From Gonatopus flavifemur (Eukaryota > Arthropoda > Insecta > Hymenoptera > Dryinidae): a DNA stretch of 64,000 bases. How positions within the stretch are numbered: position 1 is the stretch's first letter; every line of letters begins with the position of its first letter. Under the pieces are notes generated by a model. It ran no database searches and had not been told where the DNA came from. It saw only the letters and a list, made by a program, of their open reading frames with translations. The stretch covers positions 61,808,001-61,872,000 of the forward strand of contig JAFFJZ010000002.1 in NCBI GenBank assembly GCA_018340375.1. The letters run 5' to 3'. This document shows positions 52,861 to 63,531 of the stretch, piece by piece. Made by a program: the position numbers and the translations under genes.

Positions 52861-54100
52861 TGGGAATATACTATACTGAGGCAATACATTTGATTAATGT
52901 GAATACAGTAATCAATGGTGTGGGACTTTTTTTTCATGACTTGAGTCATTCATGTCGAATTAATAATGGCTAATGTTACGGGCTATTTCAGAGGAAAATT
53001 TGTTGAATCTTGTTAAATCTTATCGGAACCTGCACAGTGTTCTTCCAAATTATATTCGATTTATTTTGACTGAATTATTTTAACCAAGGTTTGGAAATTA
53101 TTAGAGTTTACCTTCATTTTATTATTGAAAATTTCTATGTTTCGGAAGAATGCAAATTGAAAGTTATTACTCCATTCATTTTTCAAAGTTCTTCATCATA
53201 AATAATAACATTTCGACGTTATCAGGTAGCATTCGGTTCTGTAAGTCAGTGTATACATGACCTGCTGTACTATGCGTATATCAGGTACTTCCTTGCCGTA
53301 TATCATGTACGCTCATCATTCAAAGTTGAATATCTCGAAAACTAAGCTGCGTTGGGATGAAAATGGTTTTTCACAAAAGTGCCCAAGGTACACGTACACG
53401 TGCGATTCTTTGGAGATCAGCTCGAAACTCTTGCGACTCGTAAAGTATATTACTGCAGAAGGTAGCTCTTCAGAGGTAGCATTTGGCCTCCTGTTTTTTC
53501 GATAAACGCGATCCGGCAGGGCATCAATTGCCCGACTGCTCATTTGTCCGAATATTCATTTACCGGAAAATTTCAAGTTTGATGTACATTTTCAGTGCAA
53601 CAATTATCCCCCCCCCCCCCTTCGTTGAACTTGAGAATTGGAAAGAGATGTTTGATAGAATTTGGTCAAATGGAGTTTGAGCAAATGAATTTTCGGGTCA
53701 ATGCACAGTCGAGGAATTGATGCCTTACTCGTGATAAAAAATTCCGGGGGTTCGAGATGATATAGTCTTTCATAGTATTCCCTAGATACAACACGAGGTC
53801 CAACCAGGTTCTTCAATAATACATTGTATTCATTATGAGCTCTTTTACAATTCTTGTGCTGTCTGGGTCTATAATATAGAAACTAGGACAGTAGCGTTAG
53901 GATTACTATAAATTAACTGTCACGTATGAATTTGTTAGGAATGATTAGAAAGAATGAAAGAACTAAACGAGTTATGATCCATAACTATACGAGTTATATC
54001 CAATCCTTCATTACGAATAAGAACTGATTGATAAGTGTGTGATATTGGTCTGAAATTAGTATTTTCAGAGAAACGAGATTGTTGATATAAATTCCAAATT
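52861..54100. other. Interior of the hAT-like element, non-coding
   Basis: AT-rich with a C tract at 53608-53620. Nothing resembling a hAT transposase was seen in either strand. Confidence 0.4.
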
Positions 54101-54275
54101 TTCTTTAATTTTTCTTAATCAATACGAAAAAATGTTCAATATCCGGCCACCGGATATTTGGCCGGATTATCTGGCAATTGCGATCCGGCCGGATTATCCG
54201 GTATTCGGCAACGATCGTAAGGCCGGATATCCGGTATCCGGCAAAAACCTGATCCGGTGCATCCCTAATTTGAAT

Positions 54276-55131
54276 TGTGATGTTAAATAAATTAATGAAT
54301 CACTCAGATCCTATTCTCATACGAAATTGAGCTAATCTCAGTATCGTTTTCCACGAAAGGATGAATTCATTTCTTAGAAATTTAAACTTCCATGATAATT
54401 CCTCATTTCGTTAAGTGAACCACGATATTGTAATCGATGACGAACAGAAAGTACCTGTACATAACCAAACGTTACTGAGATAATTAATCCTCCGGATGTC
54501 ACCCAACGTTTAAATGAGACTATCTGTATCGTCTATGTATATCGTCCATTGCCTGATGTACGCTTCATCATAATTCACCCTTTACTACTCGAGTATAGAC
54601 TGGTGGACAGGAAATAGACCTGAATAGGGGTTTGACATTGATGCGCTAACTTAATGCGGTAGCGATTCACAGAGAAAAATCAACCCGGGTCCACAAATTC
54701 CAACGATTTTTGTCTCCATATTTGATTTTTATACTGTTTGTGTCTCGATTCATGAATATTGTGAGAAAAACGGAACTTCTTCAAGATTTTAGTTTGAATT
54801 TTTCTTTCGAAAAATCAAAATTTTTCACAGTGTAGATAATGAATACACTGCAAATTCAAGTGTTTTATTTCAATATGCTGGGAGTGTTTGAAACGGATAG
54901 TCACTTTTGAAAAACTTGAAAGTATGTAAGTATATTAATAATTCAGATGAAGTGCACGGAAAAGAAGATGAAGAAATGAATGACAATGTAGGATGACAAC
55001 GCGTCACTTCGAATCTTTGAATGGCAATTTTTACAAAATATATTATCAAATATTCCACAATATAAGATACAAATAGATTTGTCTCTTATGACGTGAATTA
55101 TTTGGCAATATATTTTAAAAAAATGTCCATC
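54276..55131. other. Spacer between transposons
   Basis: A weak CACAGAGAAAAATC / TTTTTCACAGTG pair spans 54667-54836. No gene. Confidence 0.35.
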
Positions 55132-55309
55132 CACAATTCAATATTGGAACATTTGAACATTGTAACATTGCCGCAGCTACAAAATCCTTCATTATGGGAT
55201 AAATAGGCTTTATAAAATGAATAAAATATAAAATGCATAAAATACAAAGCTTTTATTTACTTTTTTTATGACTTTATTAAACTCTCAAATGTTCCAATAT
55301 TGAATTACA
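55132..55309. repeat. Small inverted-repeat element
   Basis: AATTCAATATTGGAACATTT pairs with AAATGTTCCAATATTGAATT. Confidence 0.7.
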
Positions 55310-55510
55310 GTAAATGTCTTGTTGCAATGTCATCTAATCCTTTTTTTCTCACAAGAAGACAAGGCCCAATATGAGGTAACAGGTTTTGTTTTTTCATATA
55401 ATTGCGATTATTATCAACTCGAACATTCCACGCATGGTAATGTTGATCAAATGCCACAGTATACGGTGAATTTCTCCATTTTCTTTGAGCTCTGTCTAGA
55501 GACATGCTGA

Positions 55511-56172
55511 CCCAGACAGCACAGAAAGTTCTTTGAACGTTGTGAAAACGTGCTCTCGGTTTTGCGTGTTTTGGTCCCGCTGAAGCAAATTTTACAAACG
55601 TTCAGAGTACCTTCCCAGTGAACAATATGTTATCATCCGGAGCTCTTAAAGATCTCCTTAATATGTGTAAGAGATCAGATAGACCTTTCAGAAGGTTAAC
55701 ATAAAGATATCAGAATGTTATCAGATGCATCGATTTCTGAGGAAAATAAGAGATTGCCAGAATGTTATCCAAACGAACTCTTTAAGAGGATTTTTTTCTG
55801 AGATCTCAGAAAAATGATACCATTCAGATATCAATATGATAACATTGACAGAGCTCTTTCAAAAAAACCTCTTCCTCTTAAGAGTGTTCACTAGGTTCCC
55901 ATTTGATATCTTTGAATACTTTCTAACTTGAGCACGTTCTTTTGATCTACTACCAGACGTTCTCATCATGTCTTCTAAACGTACTTTCATGAAACCTAAC
56001 CTTGAAAAACCACAAAGTCACACGGGGACATAGATAGAACTAACCGAGACATTTGCATGTCCCTGGGACATACATGCGACGTTTTTAGAACATCCTGAGA
56101 CGTTATTTGCCCGTTCTCTGTGAAATCAAGCACGTCTTCTGAACGTTCAGGAAACCTCCCGGTGCTGTACGG
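55511..56172. mobile_element. CAGCAC-ended element with nested MITE
   Basis: CCCAGACAGCAC...GAACGTT...ACGTGCT at the left and AGCACGTC...GAACGTTC...GGTGCTGTACGGG at the right pair over about 45 bp. Repeated GAACGT/ACGTTC words occur throughout. A second element is inserted at 55612-55893. Confidence 0.7.
55612..55893. mobile_element. Nested MITE with CCAGTGAACA ends
   Basis: CCAGTGAACA...GAGCTCTTAAAG pairs with CCTCTTAAGAGTGTTCACTAGG. The interior repeats ATAACATTCTGATATC-like words in both directions. Confidence 0.65.
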
Positions 56173-56176
56173 GAAC

Positions 56177-56414
56177 CTGTCTGCAAGTTTTAAATTCGAG
56201 ACACGTGAAATTCTCAAATTCTCGTGGATATAGTCAATCTTCAAGGGATTATCTACAGATAGGCGGAATTTCCCGTGTATAGAATTTTTTAAGACCGATA
56301 CACGTGAAATTTCGCCTGTCTGTAGTTAATTCCTCAAGGATTCACTATATCCACGAGAATTTGAGAATTCAGGTATCTTGGATTTAGAAGTTACAGACAG
56401 GTTAGCGTGTCTCT
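56177..56414. mobile_element. Foldback element with AACCTGTCTG ends
   Basis: The outer AACCTGTCTGCAAGTT pairs with AAGTTACAGACAGGTT. The core arms, including CTCGTGGATATAGT / ACTATATCCACGAG, pair for about 70 bp. Confidence 0.75.
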
Positions 56415-56585
56415 AGACAGAGCCTTTTCTTTTTTCCATGTGTTTTATAATAAAACATTTTATCAATTTTTTTGGTACATTCACATCCTTTCAAGCGTCC
56501 CAAAGGTGAATACGCGATTTAAACACTCTCAAATTACAATATAACAAATAAATTTTGAGCCTTATACACATCGTCTATTATAGAG

Positions 56586-56849
56586 CCCATACAGCACAAG
56601 GAGCTCCCGTTATGACAGTAAACATAAACTCATTATGAGTACTTTGAATTCAATTTGAATTCTTGATGAACAACTCGGTTGTTCAGAAAGATTTCATCAT
56701 ACCGTGAATTCATCAAGAATCATTCAGGCGTCCAACATGTATTGACTTCGAATTCATATTGAATCCATTTTTACTGTCATAACGGGAACTGTTCAAGAAT
56801 TCCTTGAGAAGTTTCTATGAATTCGAAATGATCATTTGTGCTGTCTGGG
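56586..56849. mobile_element. CCCATACAGCAC element, intact copy
   Basis: CCCATACAGCACAAGGAG...CGTTATGACAGTAAAC at the left and GTTTACTGTCATAACGGGAA-type text, ending TTTGTGCTGTCTGGG, at the right. The same element occurs at 57699-61386 split by an insertion, so this copy shows the undisturbed join (CATAACGGGAACTG). Confidence 0.8.
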
Positions 56850-56858
56850 AGAGCTTAA

Positions 56859-57583
56859 GGGGTTATATACAGTTCAAATTTTCAAAAAATTGATGTTTTT
56901 TTATTTCATTTTTGTAATTTACATACATTAAAATATACACACAGAAAATTTCAAGTCAATTCGGCGATTATTGTCCAAGTTACACGCATATTTGTAAAAT
57001 TTTTTTACTCCATGTCAAGTGCTTTTGAAACTTTGAATGCGTTTTTCTCCAAACTGTGTTTTCAAAGTCGGTGACCAAGATTTCTCGAAAACGGCTGGAC
57101 CGATCAGTCTCAAATTTCAACACGAGCTTGTTGACTATATTTTTCAGTAATTAATCGAAGGTTTCTTCTCACCGATGAATATTTTTATTTTTATGAACAA
57201 TTTAGAGCCAAAATTTTGGCGCAAAATCGATTTTTTTTTTCTTTAGAAGCCGCCGATTTGTCAAAAAATTTTATTTTGCTTATTACTTCGATTAATTACT
57301 AGATTACCCATCACTTTAACGAAATCCATTTGGTTTTTTCATTTCAAAAGAGTTAGTCCCGAGATATCGTGGTCACCGCAAAGCGCTTTTTTTTAGAGGA
57401 TCTCCTGAAGATCAGCTATAACAGCTCTCAAAAACATTATTTTTACAAATAAGAAACATTCAAATACAGGTCAAAGTTATCTCATTATGTGTACAAATTT
57501 TTACAATAATCAATTCAACTGTCTTTTCAGGAAAAATTCTTGAAAAATCGTTTTTTTTGCGCCCCTTAACTGTGTATAACCCC
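56859..57583. mobile_element. piggyBac-like non-autonomous element, 725 bp
   Basis: GGGGTTATATACAG and CTGTGTATAACCCC are inverted ends, directly bounded by TTAA (56855-56858, 57584-57587). The interior shows the repeated theme TTTCTCGAAAACGGCTGG but no transposase. Confidence 0.8.
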
Positions 57584-58162
57584 TTAAATTTCGCATTCCT
57601 TTGATACGAGGGGAACAAAAGGAAGACGATAAGGGTAAAATTAATTTTCGACTTGTATAACATTTATACGATATGGTATATATGGTGGTCGGATTATACC
57701 CATACAGCACAAAAGTCCCCACAAAGAGCTCCCGTTATGACAGTAAACATGAATTCATTATGAATAGTTTGAATTCAAAATGAACTCTTGATGAATAACT
57801 TAATCTTCAGAAAGAATTCTTATCACGAATTCATAAAGAACTATTCAGGCATTCAACATGTATGCATTTTGAATTCATTGAGTTCATATTGAATTCATTT
57901 TTACTGTCATAACCCACACAGCACCGGATGTCCCAGCAATATTGTCAGAATATTACATTTGGAATGTGCAATATTCTGGAAAACATCTCAAGAAGATTGT
58001 CAGAATGTTTGCAGAATGTCTCATGTCACCATCTTTGGAACGTTCTAGAGATATTCTGAAACATTGCTGAGATCATTGAGGTAACATTCTGGAGATATTC
58101 TGAAATATTGCTGTGATCATTTCAGCGATATTCTGTACGGAAAAAAATGTAGCAATCACATA

Positions 58163-60193
58163 CAGGGTGGGGCATTTAAAGTGTCGCGGGCGTTTTTTCC
58201 AAAAATAAAGTGAGATACGAGAAAATTTTTCGGACAAAAGTTGTAGGGTACCAAGGGGACATCCGATGGTGGCCTTGGCTTTGACCTCAAATCTCATCTT
58301 CAAGGGCATTCTGAGATCAACTCTTGTTTTTTAAATAGCATCTCATATTTTTTACTGCAGATTTGGATTCTAGGTCAAAAATCAAGAAACTTTTGTCTGA
58401 ACCATTTTCCTGAAATCCGCAAAAATGGCGCTCCAATCGATATTGTTGCATTTTGAATCTGACATTCGAATAACTCGAAAACGAAGGGTCTTGCAAAAGA
58501 ATGTTTCGTACAAAAGTTGTCAATACACAACACATTTCAATCGTCTACATTACCACCATTCAGAGCTCACGCGATGTAAACAAACGACGGGGTTCAGTGA
58601 AAATTCACGATTTTGAAAGTCAGTTTGTCAGTTACATTTGATTATTACTTGGTTTATGACAAATTGAAAATCATGGATATCCGATACACGGTTTCTGAAA
58701 AGATCGATATGATCTACATTTACGGTGAAGTGTATAAGAACCCCAGACAAGCATATGACTTGTATGCAGAACGATTTCCTGAAAGAACAACGCCATCCAT
58801 TAGGTATTTTCAACGCATTACAAAATTATTCTCAGAAACGGGAAGTGTTACAAGGGAAAAACGACATCGAATGAGAACTGTTAGCGGAGAAAATGCGGAA
58901 GTTAATGTACTAGCTGCAGTAGCCAATAATCCACACGTGAGCTCTCGTGAAATTGAACTCCATTCGGGAATTCCTCGAAGAAGTGTTCTTCGAATACTGA
59001 AACGTCACAAATTCCATCCGTATCACATTTGTTTGCATCAAGACCTTCACGGTGATGATTTCGAAAATCGTGTACAGTTTTGTCGATGGGGTCTAGCGCA
59101 AATGCACAATAACAACTTCATCAACATATTATTTTCTGATGAGTCGACGTTCACCAATCATGGTCAAGTAAATCGACATAATATGCATTACTGGGCGACA
59201 GAAAATTCAAGATGGTTACGTCAAGTAGAGCATCAAAGACAATGGGCTGTGAATGTTTGGTGTGGTATTTTTCGATCTCGAGTAATTGGACCGTACTTCA
59301 TTGCAGATACGCTAAATGGAGAGAAGTACAGACATTTCTTAGATCAAGTACTTCCAACATTACTTGAAGACATACCTATTCAGGAACGATTGAATATGTG
59401 GTATCAACACGATGGTTGTCCATCCCATTATGCAGTCACAGCTCGAGAAATATTGGACAGACATTATCCTGGACGATGGATAGGACGTCGTGGACCAGTT
59501 CATTGGCCTGCCCGTTCTCCGGATCTTACTTCTCCAGATTTTTTTTTATGGGGATACATAAAAGATACAGTTTATCAACAAGCACCGACTACACCTGAGA
59601 ATATGCGTCAACGAATCATCAATGCATGCGCGAGCATCAATGAAGATATTTTAGCACGAGTTCAGCAATCTTTTGTAAAACGTTTTGAAATGTGTATTGA
59701 AGTCGAAGGCCATCATTTTGAGCATCTACTGCATTAAAATTATCCAAGTGATGTAGACGATTGAAATGTGTTGTGTTTTGTCTGTTATACCCCATCACCT
59801 CCGTTTCAGTTCAAGGGGTCCCCCTTGGAATCAGACAACTTTTGTCCGAAACATTCTCCTCCAAGACCCTTCGTTTTCGAGTTATTCTAATGTCAGATTC
59901 AGTATGGAACAATATCGATTAGAGCGCCATCTTTGCGGATTTCAGGAAAATGGTTCAGACAAAAGTTTCTTGATTTTTGACCTAGAATCCAAATCTGCAG
60001 TAAAAAATATGAGATGCTATTTAAAAAACAAGAGTTGACCTCGGAATGCCCTTGAAGATGAGATTTGAGGTCAAAGCCAAGGCCACAATCGGATGTCCCC
60101 CTCGATACCCTACAATTTTTGTCCGAAAAATTTTCTCGTATCTCATTTTATTTTTGGAAAAAACGCCCGCGACACTTTAAATGCCCCACCCTG
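58163..60193. mobile_element. Complete DD41D mariner transposon with ~400-bp inverted repeats
   Basis: It starts CAGGGTGGGGCATTTAAAG and ends CTTTAAATGCCCCACCCTG, with TA at 58161-58162 and 60194-60195. The inverted repeats are far longer than usual for mariner: 58163-58550 pairs with 59751-60193, the right arm having about 60 extra bases near 59785-59840. The only other content is one intact transposase gene. Confidence 0.93.
58673..59737 (+). CDS. Tc1/mariner-superfamily transposase, DD41D (rosa-like), intact
   Basis: 354 aa from ATG 58673 (MDIRYTVSEKIDMIYIYGEV); the frame is open back to 58613 but without ATG. The N-terminus is an insect helix-turn-helix of the DUF4817 type (residues 5-55, YAERFPERTTPSIRYFQ), followed by a second HTH (about 75-115, SSREIELHSGIPRRSVLRIL). 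The catalytic core has LFSDEST (D156), YQHDGCPSHY (D247) and ARSPDLTSPDFFLWG (D289). D247 to D289 is 41 residues between, the DD41D signature reported for rosa-type mariners. No stops or frameshifts. It probably binds the flanking repeats and cuts at TA. Activity cannot be judged from sequence alone. Confidence 0.95.
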   Translation: MDIRYTVSEKIDMIYIYGEVYKNPRQAYDLYAERFPERTTPSIRYFQRITKLFSETGSVTREKRHRMRTVSGENAEVNVLAAVANNPHVSSREIELHSGIPRRSVLRILKRHKFHPYHICLHQDLHGDDFENRVQFCRWGLAQMHNNNFINILFSDESTFTNHGQVNRHNMHYWATENSRWLRQVEHQRQWAVNVWCGIFRSRVIGPYFIADTLNGEKYRHFLDQVLPTLLEDIPIQERLNMWYQHDGCPSHYAVTAREILDRHYPGRWIGRRGPVHWPARSPDLTSPDFFLWGYIKDTVYQQAPTTPENMRQRIINACASINEDILARVQQSFVKRFEMCIEVEGHHFEHLLH

Positions 60194-60334
60194 TATATTA
60201 AAAAGCTTACAAAATGTTACTTTGGGTTGAAAAAAAATGCCTTCAGAGTTTACTTCTATAAATGTTGAATGAGCTTGGTCAGAATCACTTTACGTGTAAG
60301 AAAAACTGCTTCGAAGTCAATTATTATTAGAAAG

Positions 60335-60407
60335 TTCCGCCAGTGGGGATTGAACCCAGGTTCTGCGCGTGAGAGTCAAGGCTTCTATCACATCAGCGAA
60401 TCTCCGA
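60335..60407 (-). tRNA. tRNA-like sequence, probably degenerate or SINE-derived
   Basis: The minus strand reads like the 3' two-thirds of a tRNA: an anticodon-arm-like GACTCTCACGCGC, then CCTGGGTTCAATCCCCA, which has a good T-arm/B-box (GGTTCAATCCC). A GCTGATGTGATAGAAGC stretch is a weak D-arm/A-box. The acceptor ends do not pair well. It lies inside a transposon. A tRNA-derived fragment is the likeliest reading, with Asp/Glu-type similarity guessed from memory. Confidence 0.35.
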
Positions 60408-60676
60408 AATGACGACACCACTCTCAAAGTGCCATTTATTGTAATCATCGTGATGGGAGTTTGAAGAATTCGGTTCGGTGAAATATAGACCAATCGATTT
60501 AGAATCTCCTAATACAAAAAATGAATAGGTCGTGGGAGAGAGGTTTTTTTCGACCTCGACTTTGAAATTTTATGAAGGACTGAGTAAGATAGGTGGAAAA
60601 ACTTCGAAAATTCGTTGCCGTGGGATATAGACTGATCGTTTCAGAATCTTTTGAAATGAAAAGTGAATAGGTCGTA

Positions 60677-60971
60677 CACGGAGAAAATGTGTTGGCGAAA
60701 AATTACCCAAAATTGAGTAAAACGGGGACATAGTGGCATTCCTGCGAAGTTGACAACCCGGTTGACTTCATTTTACTCGACCCTAGGTGAAAATAAATTC
60801 GAATGTTCTTATTATCTCTACAAGTTGAATACTGTTGAAAAACATCTGAATAAATTTTCATCTGTAGTCGAGTAAAATGAAATCGACCGGATTTTAAACT
60901 CCGCGGGAATGCCACTACGTCCCCGTTTTACTCAACTTTGGATAATCTTTCGTCGACACATTTTCTCCATG
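60677..60971. mobile_element. TA-flanked MITE with ~105-bp inverted ends, CACGGAGAAAA family
   Basis: CACGGAGAAAATGTGT at the left and ACACATTTTCTCCATG at the right. Arms share GTAAAACGGGGAC and GTGGCATTCC, and extend about 105 bp. TA at 60675-60676 and 60972-60973. Confidence 0.88.
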
Positions 60972-61591
60972 TAGGAGAGGCGTTTCTTTCGATCTTGAAT
61001 TGTAAATTTTCCCATCCCTGGATCAGGTATATAAAAATTCATTTTTTTTTTCATAAAATATTGCTACTGTCATATTCTTGGAATATTTCATTCGCGAGAA
61101 ATTTAGCATATTCCCCATCGTAAATTTCCAGAACATTACAGATCATTATATGTGCAATGTTCCAATTGGATGATTCTCAGAAAAGTTTTAACAAAATATT
61201 GTATCTGCAATATCTACAGGATCTTGTATAAACATCTCAGTATTTCACACAGAATGTTTTGAGCGAGACATTGTAATATTCTAGCGATATTACTGAGACA
61301 TAGGGTGCTGTGTGAGAACGGGGACTGTTCAAGAAGTTCTTTCAGACGTTTCTGTGAATTCAAAATGATCATTTGTGCTGTCTGGGTAAATACTGGTATA
61401 CGTTCACTTTGAATAGAATCGAGGACAAATTTTAATTTGATACATGGATGAATTATTCCAGTGAAAATGAGTAAGTTAATAATGTTCTCGTCTCATTCAA
61501 TACTGTGTTGGTAGAAGACAAGAGTTAGAGATATCATTTGCCATGTTAGGTGAACAATGATCGAACGGCGTTGGTACAGTATTGTGTTGAT

Positions 61592-62175
61592 CCCTGCTAA
61601 AAATTTTCCGAATACTGAAAAAACACCAGGTTTGGTTCAACCCCGTAAGCGTTTGGATACGGCGAATGTCACCGCTCGGTTGAGTCAACTGAATATCGAT
61701 AGAGATGACTAAGCGGAGATTTAATTTAATTGATATTAAGTTGCCTCAACCGCGCGGCGACATTCGCCGTATCCAAATGCTTACGGGTTTCGCTCCACTA
61801 CTTTTTTTTCTCAGTGTAGAACACAATAAAATTTTTTCTATTGGTTTTAATGCGGTTTCTAAATCGGAAATTTACGATAGAAACTCTATCGGTTCTTATC
61901 GTATTCTACAGGATTCAAGAGAAATATATGTAGTTCCATCGTAAACTCTTTAGAAAAAAAAGTGTTGATTATTTTGAAAAATATAACCGTGTTTTTGTTG
62001 AAATAACTGGTATTCCTATTATAGGAATTTTACGATAAAACTAGTTCCATGTCTTTTAAGCCCTGTAGAATATGACGAGAACCGATAGAGTCCTATTGTG
62101 AATTCACGATTCAGGAACTGCATTGAAATCGTTAGAAAAAATGTTATTGTGTCCTATGGAAAATTTTTACTAGGG
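61592..62175. mobile_element. Element with CCCT(A/G)CTAAAAATTTTCC-type ends, nested MITE inside
   Basis: CCCTGCTAAAAATTTTCC pairs with GGAAAATTTTTACTAGGG. The right part repeats ATCGGTTCT and GATAGAA words in both orientations. Confidence 0.7.
61615..61816. mobile_element. Nested TA-flanked MITE with 80-bp arms
   Basis: CTGAAAAAACACCAGG...CCCGTAAGCGTTTGGATA pairs with TATCCAAATGCTTACGGG...TTTTTTCTCAGTG. CGGCGAATGTC lies in both arms. TA on each side. Confidence 0.8.
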
Positions 62176-62960
62176 ACTGTTGTGGCAGAATTTAGAAATG
62201 ACCAAGGATGTACTCATACGCTCGTTTGAGTTGACGACCCTATATTGAAATGATCGAAGAGGCGCGGGAAGAAACCGAGGCAAGAATCGCCACAAAACGA
62301 AGAAAATTACTTTTCTGGTTTGTGGTTTTTGTCCCACTTTTTTCCAAACTTTTTCGACATTCTGAACAGGGCATTTACCATCTCGTGTTACACTTCATCA
62401 CTTAGGGGTTAAATTTTGGATAATTAAGTGGGTATGTGCGTAAATTCAATCCCGTTCGGATAGGACATGATATTGGCATTGTCCTATGGAGAGAATAAAG
62501 TTTTTCGATAATTATAATCATCGTTTTTAAAAGAAAAATCGGCACAAACAATTTCTTATGTTTTCAATTTTTTCAAAATGTATCCTTTCCTCATAAATTT
62601 CTGCTGTATCATTTTGAAATAAGATTTTAGTACCCGAAGAGAATGATATATTTAAAATCCAAAATCATTCCCGATATTGGGTGTAATAAAATGAAGTGAA
62701 ATTTTATTTTTATTTTTCACAGTATACGGAGGAAAGTATACGATTTCCAAAAAGAGTAATAAATTTATGACATATATTTCAAATTTCAGTAAGTATCATT
62801 CAATAACATCGGAAAAAGACCGACAAACTATTGACATCAACATTGAAACGATAAATTAACAAAGGACAGGTTAACATATCGCGATATCATCACCACACTT
62901 CACTTTTAGAATTGCGATAAGCGGTAGAACGAATGATAATCAATCCTGTACACTTTTCTC
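62176..62960. other. Spacer, nothing recognised
   Basis: AT-rich sequence without supported genes or repeats. Confidence 0.4.
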
Positions 62961-62966
62961 CATGTA

Positions 62967-63200
62967 CACTGAGAAAAACAAAGCGTGAAAATTACAATCT
63001 TTGTTCACAGATTGAAGACATCGCGGATCACAGAAGCTAATCATTCAACATTAGTTCAATAAATTACTATTTAAAGAAACAAAATTACTATTTAAATAGT
63101 AATTTATTTAACTAATGTGGAGCAATTATCTTCTATGATCCGCGATGTCTTCAATCTGTTAATAAAGATTGTAATTTTTACGCTTTCTTTTCTCTCAGTG
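62967..63200. mobile_element. TA-flanked MITE with CACTGAGAAAA ends
   Basis: CACTGAGAAAAACAAAGCGT at the left and ACGCTTTCTTTTCTCTCAGTG at the right, TA at 62965-62966 and 63201-63202. The arms pair to the centre, including AAGACATCGCGGATCA with TGATCCGCGATGTCTT. Confidence 0.9.
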
Positions 63201-63399
63201 TACGAGTTCGTTCCGATTACCCTAGCGATTGATCGACTGTCCATACTATCCTCTCATCTCGATAAAATCAGTCTCCTCAAACCTCTTCATTATTGAACGG
63301 ACCTGCCTCAATGCCACATTCTGTCAATCTGATAAATTCATCATTCCTACATTATTCATCAATTTACGAAATTTAATTCTAGACTGTTGGATACAAAAA

Positions 63400-63531
63400 C
63401 TGAAATGTGGAACAATATATATACATTTATGCTTCAACAAAATATCTTCTTTTGTAATATTTGTCATATTTCTAACTTCCATCGATCACATTGCAACTGC
63501 AACTGCGAATCAAAATTACAACGCGACAACG
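63400..63531 (+). other. Possible exon ending at a strong donor
   Basis: An open plus-strand frame ends at GTGAGTAA (donor at about 63531). Its last 35 codons look like a signal peptide (SSFVIFVIFLTSIDHIATATA) followed by a polar N-glycosylation-type stretch (NQNYNATT). There is no nearby ATG in this frame, so it would need an upstream exon. Weak evidence. Confidence 0.2.

Larger units (their letters stand above)
51734..54267. mobile_element. hAT-like element with ATCCGG-rich ends, 2.5 kb including insertions
   Basis: TAGGGATGCACCGGAT and ATCCGGTGCATCCCTA are exact inverted ends. Flanks ATTTAAAT (51726-51733) and ATTTGAAT (54268-54275) differ at one base. Sub-terminal CCGGATATCCGG/GGATACCGG repeats run about 60 bp at the left and about 120 bp at the right. 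Three MITEs are inserted in the left half. No transposase frame remains. Confidence 0.85.
57914..61314. mobile_element. CACACAGCACC element carrying the mariner
   Basis: CCACACAGCACCGGATGTCC at the left and GACATAGGGTGCTGTGTG at the right are inverted, followed inward by AGCAATATT / ATATTACT pairs and repeated CAGAATGTT words. Flanking ATAAC/AGAAC could be a degenerate duplication. It hosts the mariner 58163-60193 and a MITE at 60677-60971. Confidence 0.7.
57699..61386. mobile_element. CCCATACAGCAC element, second copy, split by 3.4 kb
   Basis: Left part 57699-57913 and right part 61315-61386 match the intact copy at 56586-56849 in sequence and order, ending TTTGTGCTGTCTGGG. The interruption falls in the CATAAC|GGGAAC region. 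Confidence 0.8.

Noticed and set aside
58613..58672. 20-residue extension of the mariner transposase
   Set aside because: It starts at TTG; the first ATG is 58673 and fits the family N-terminus.
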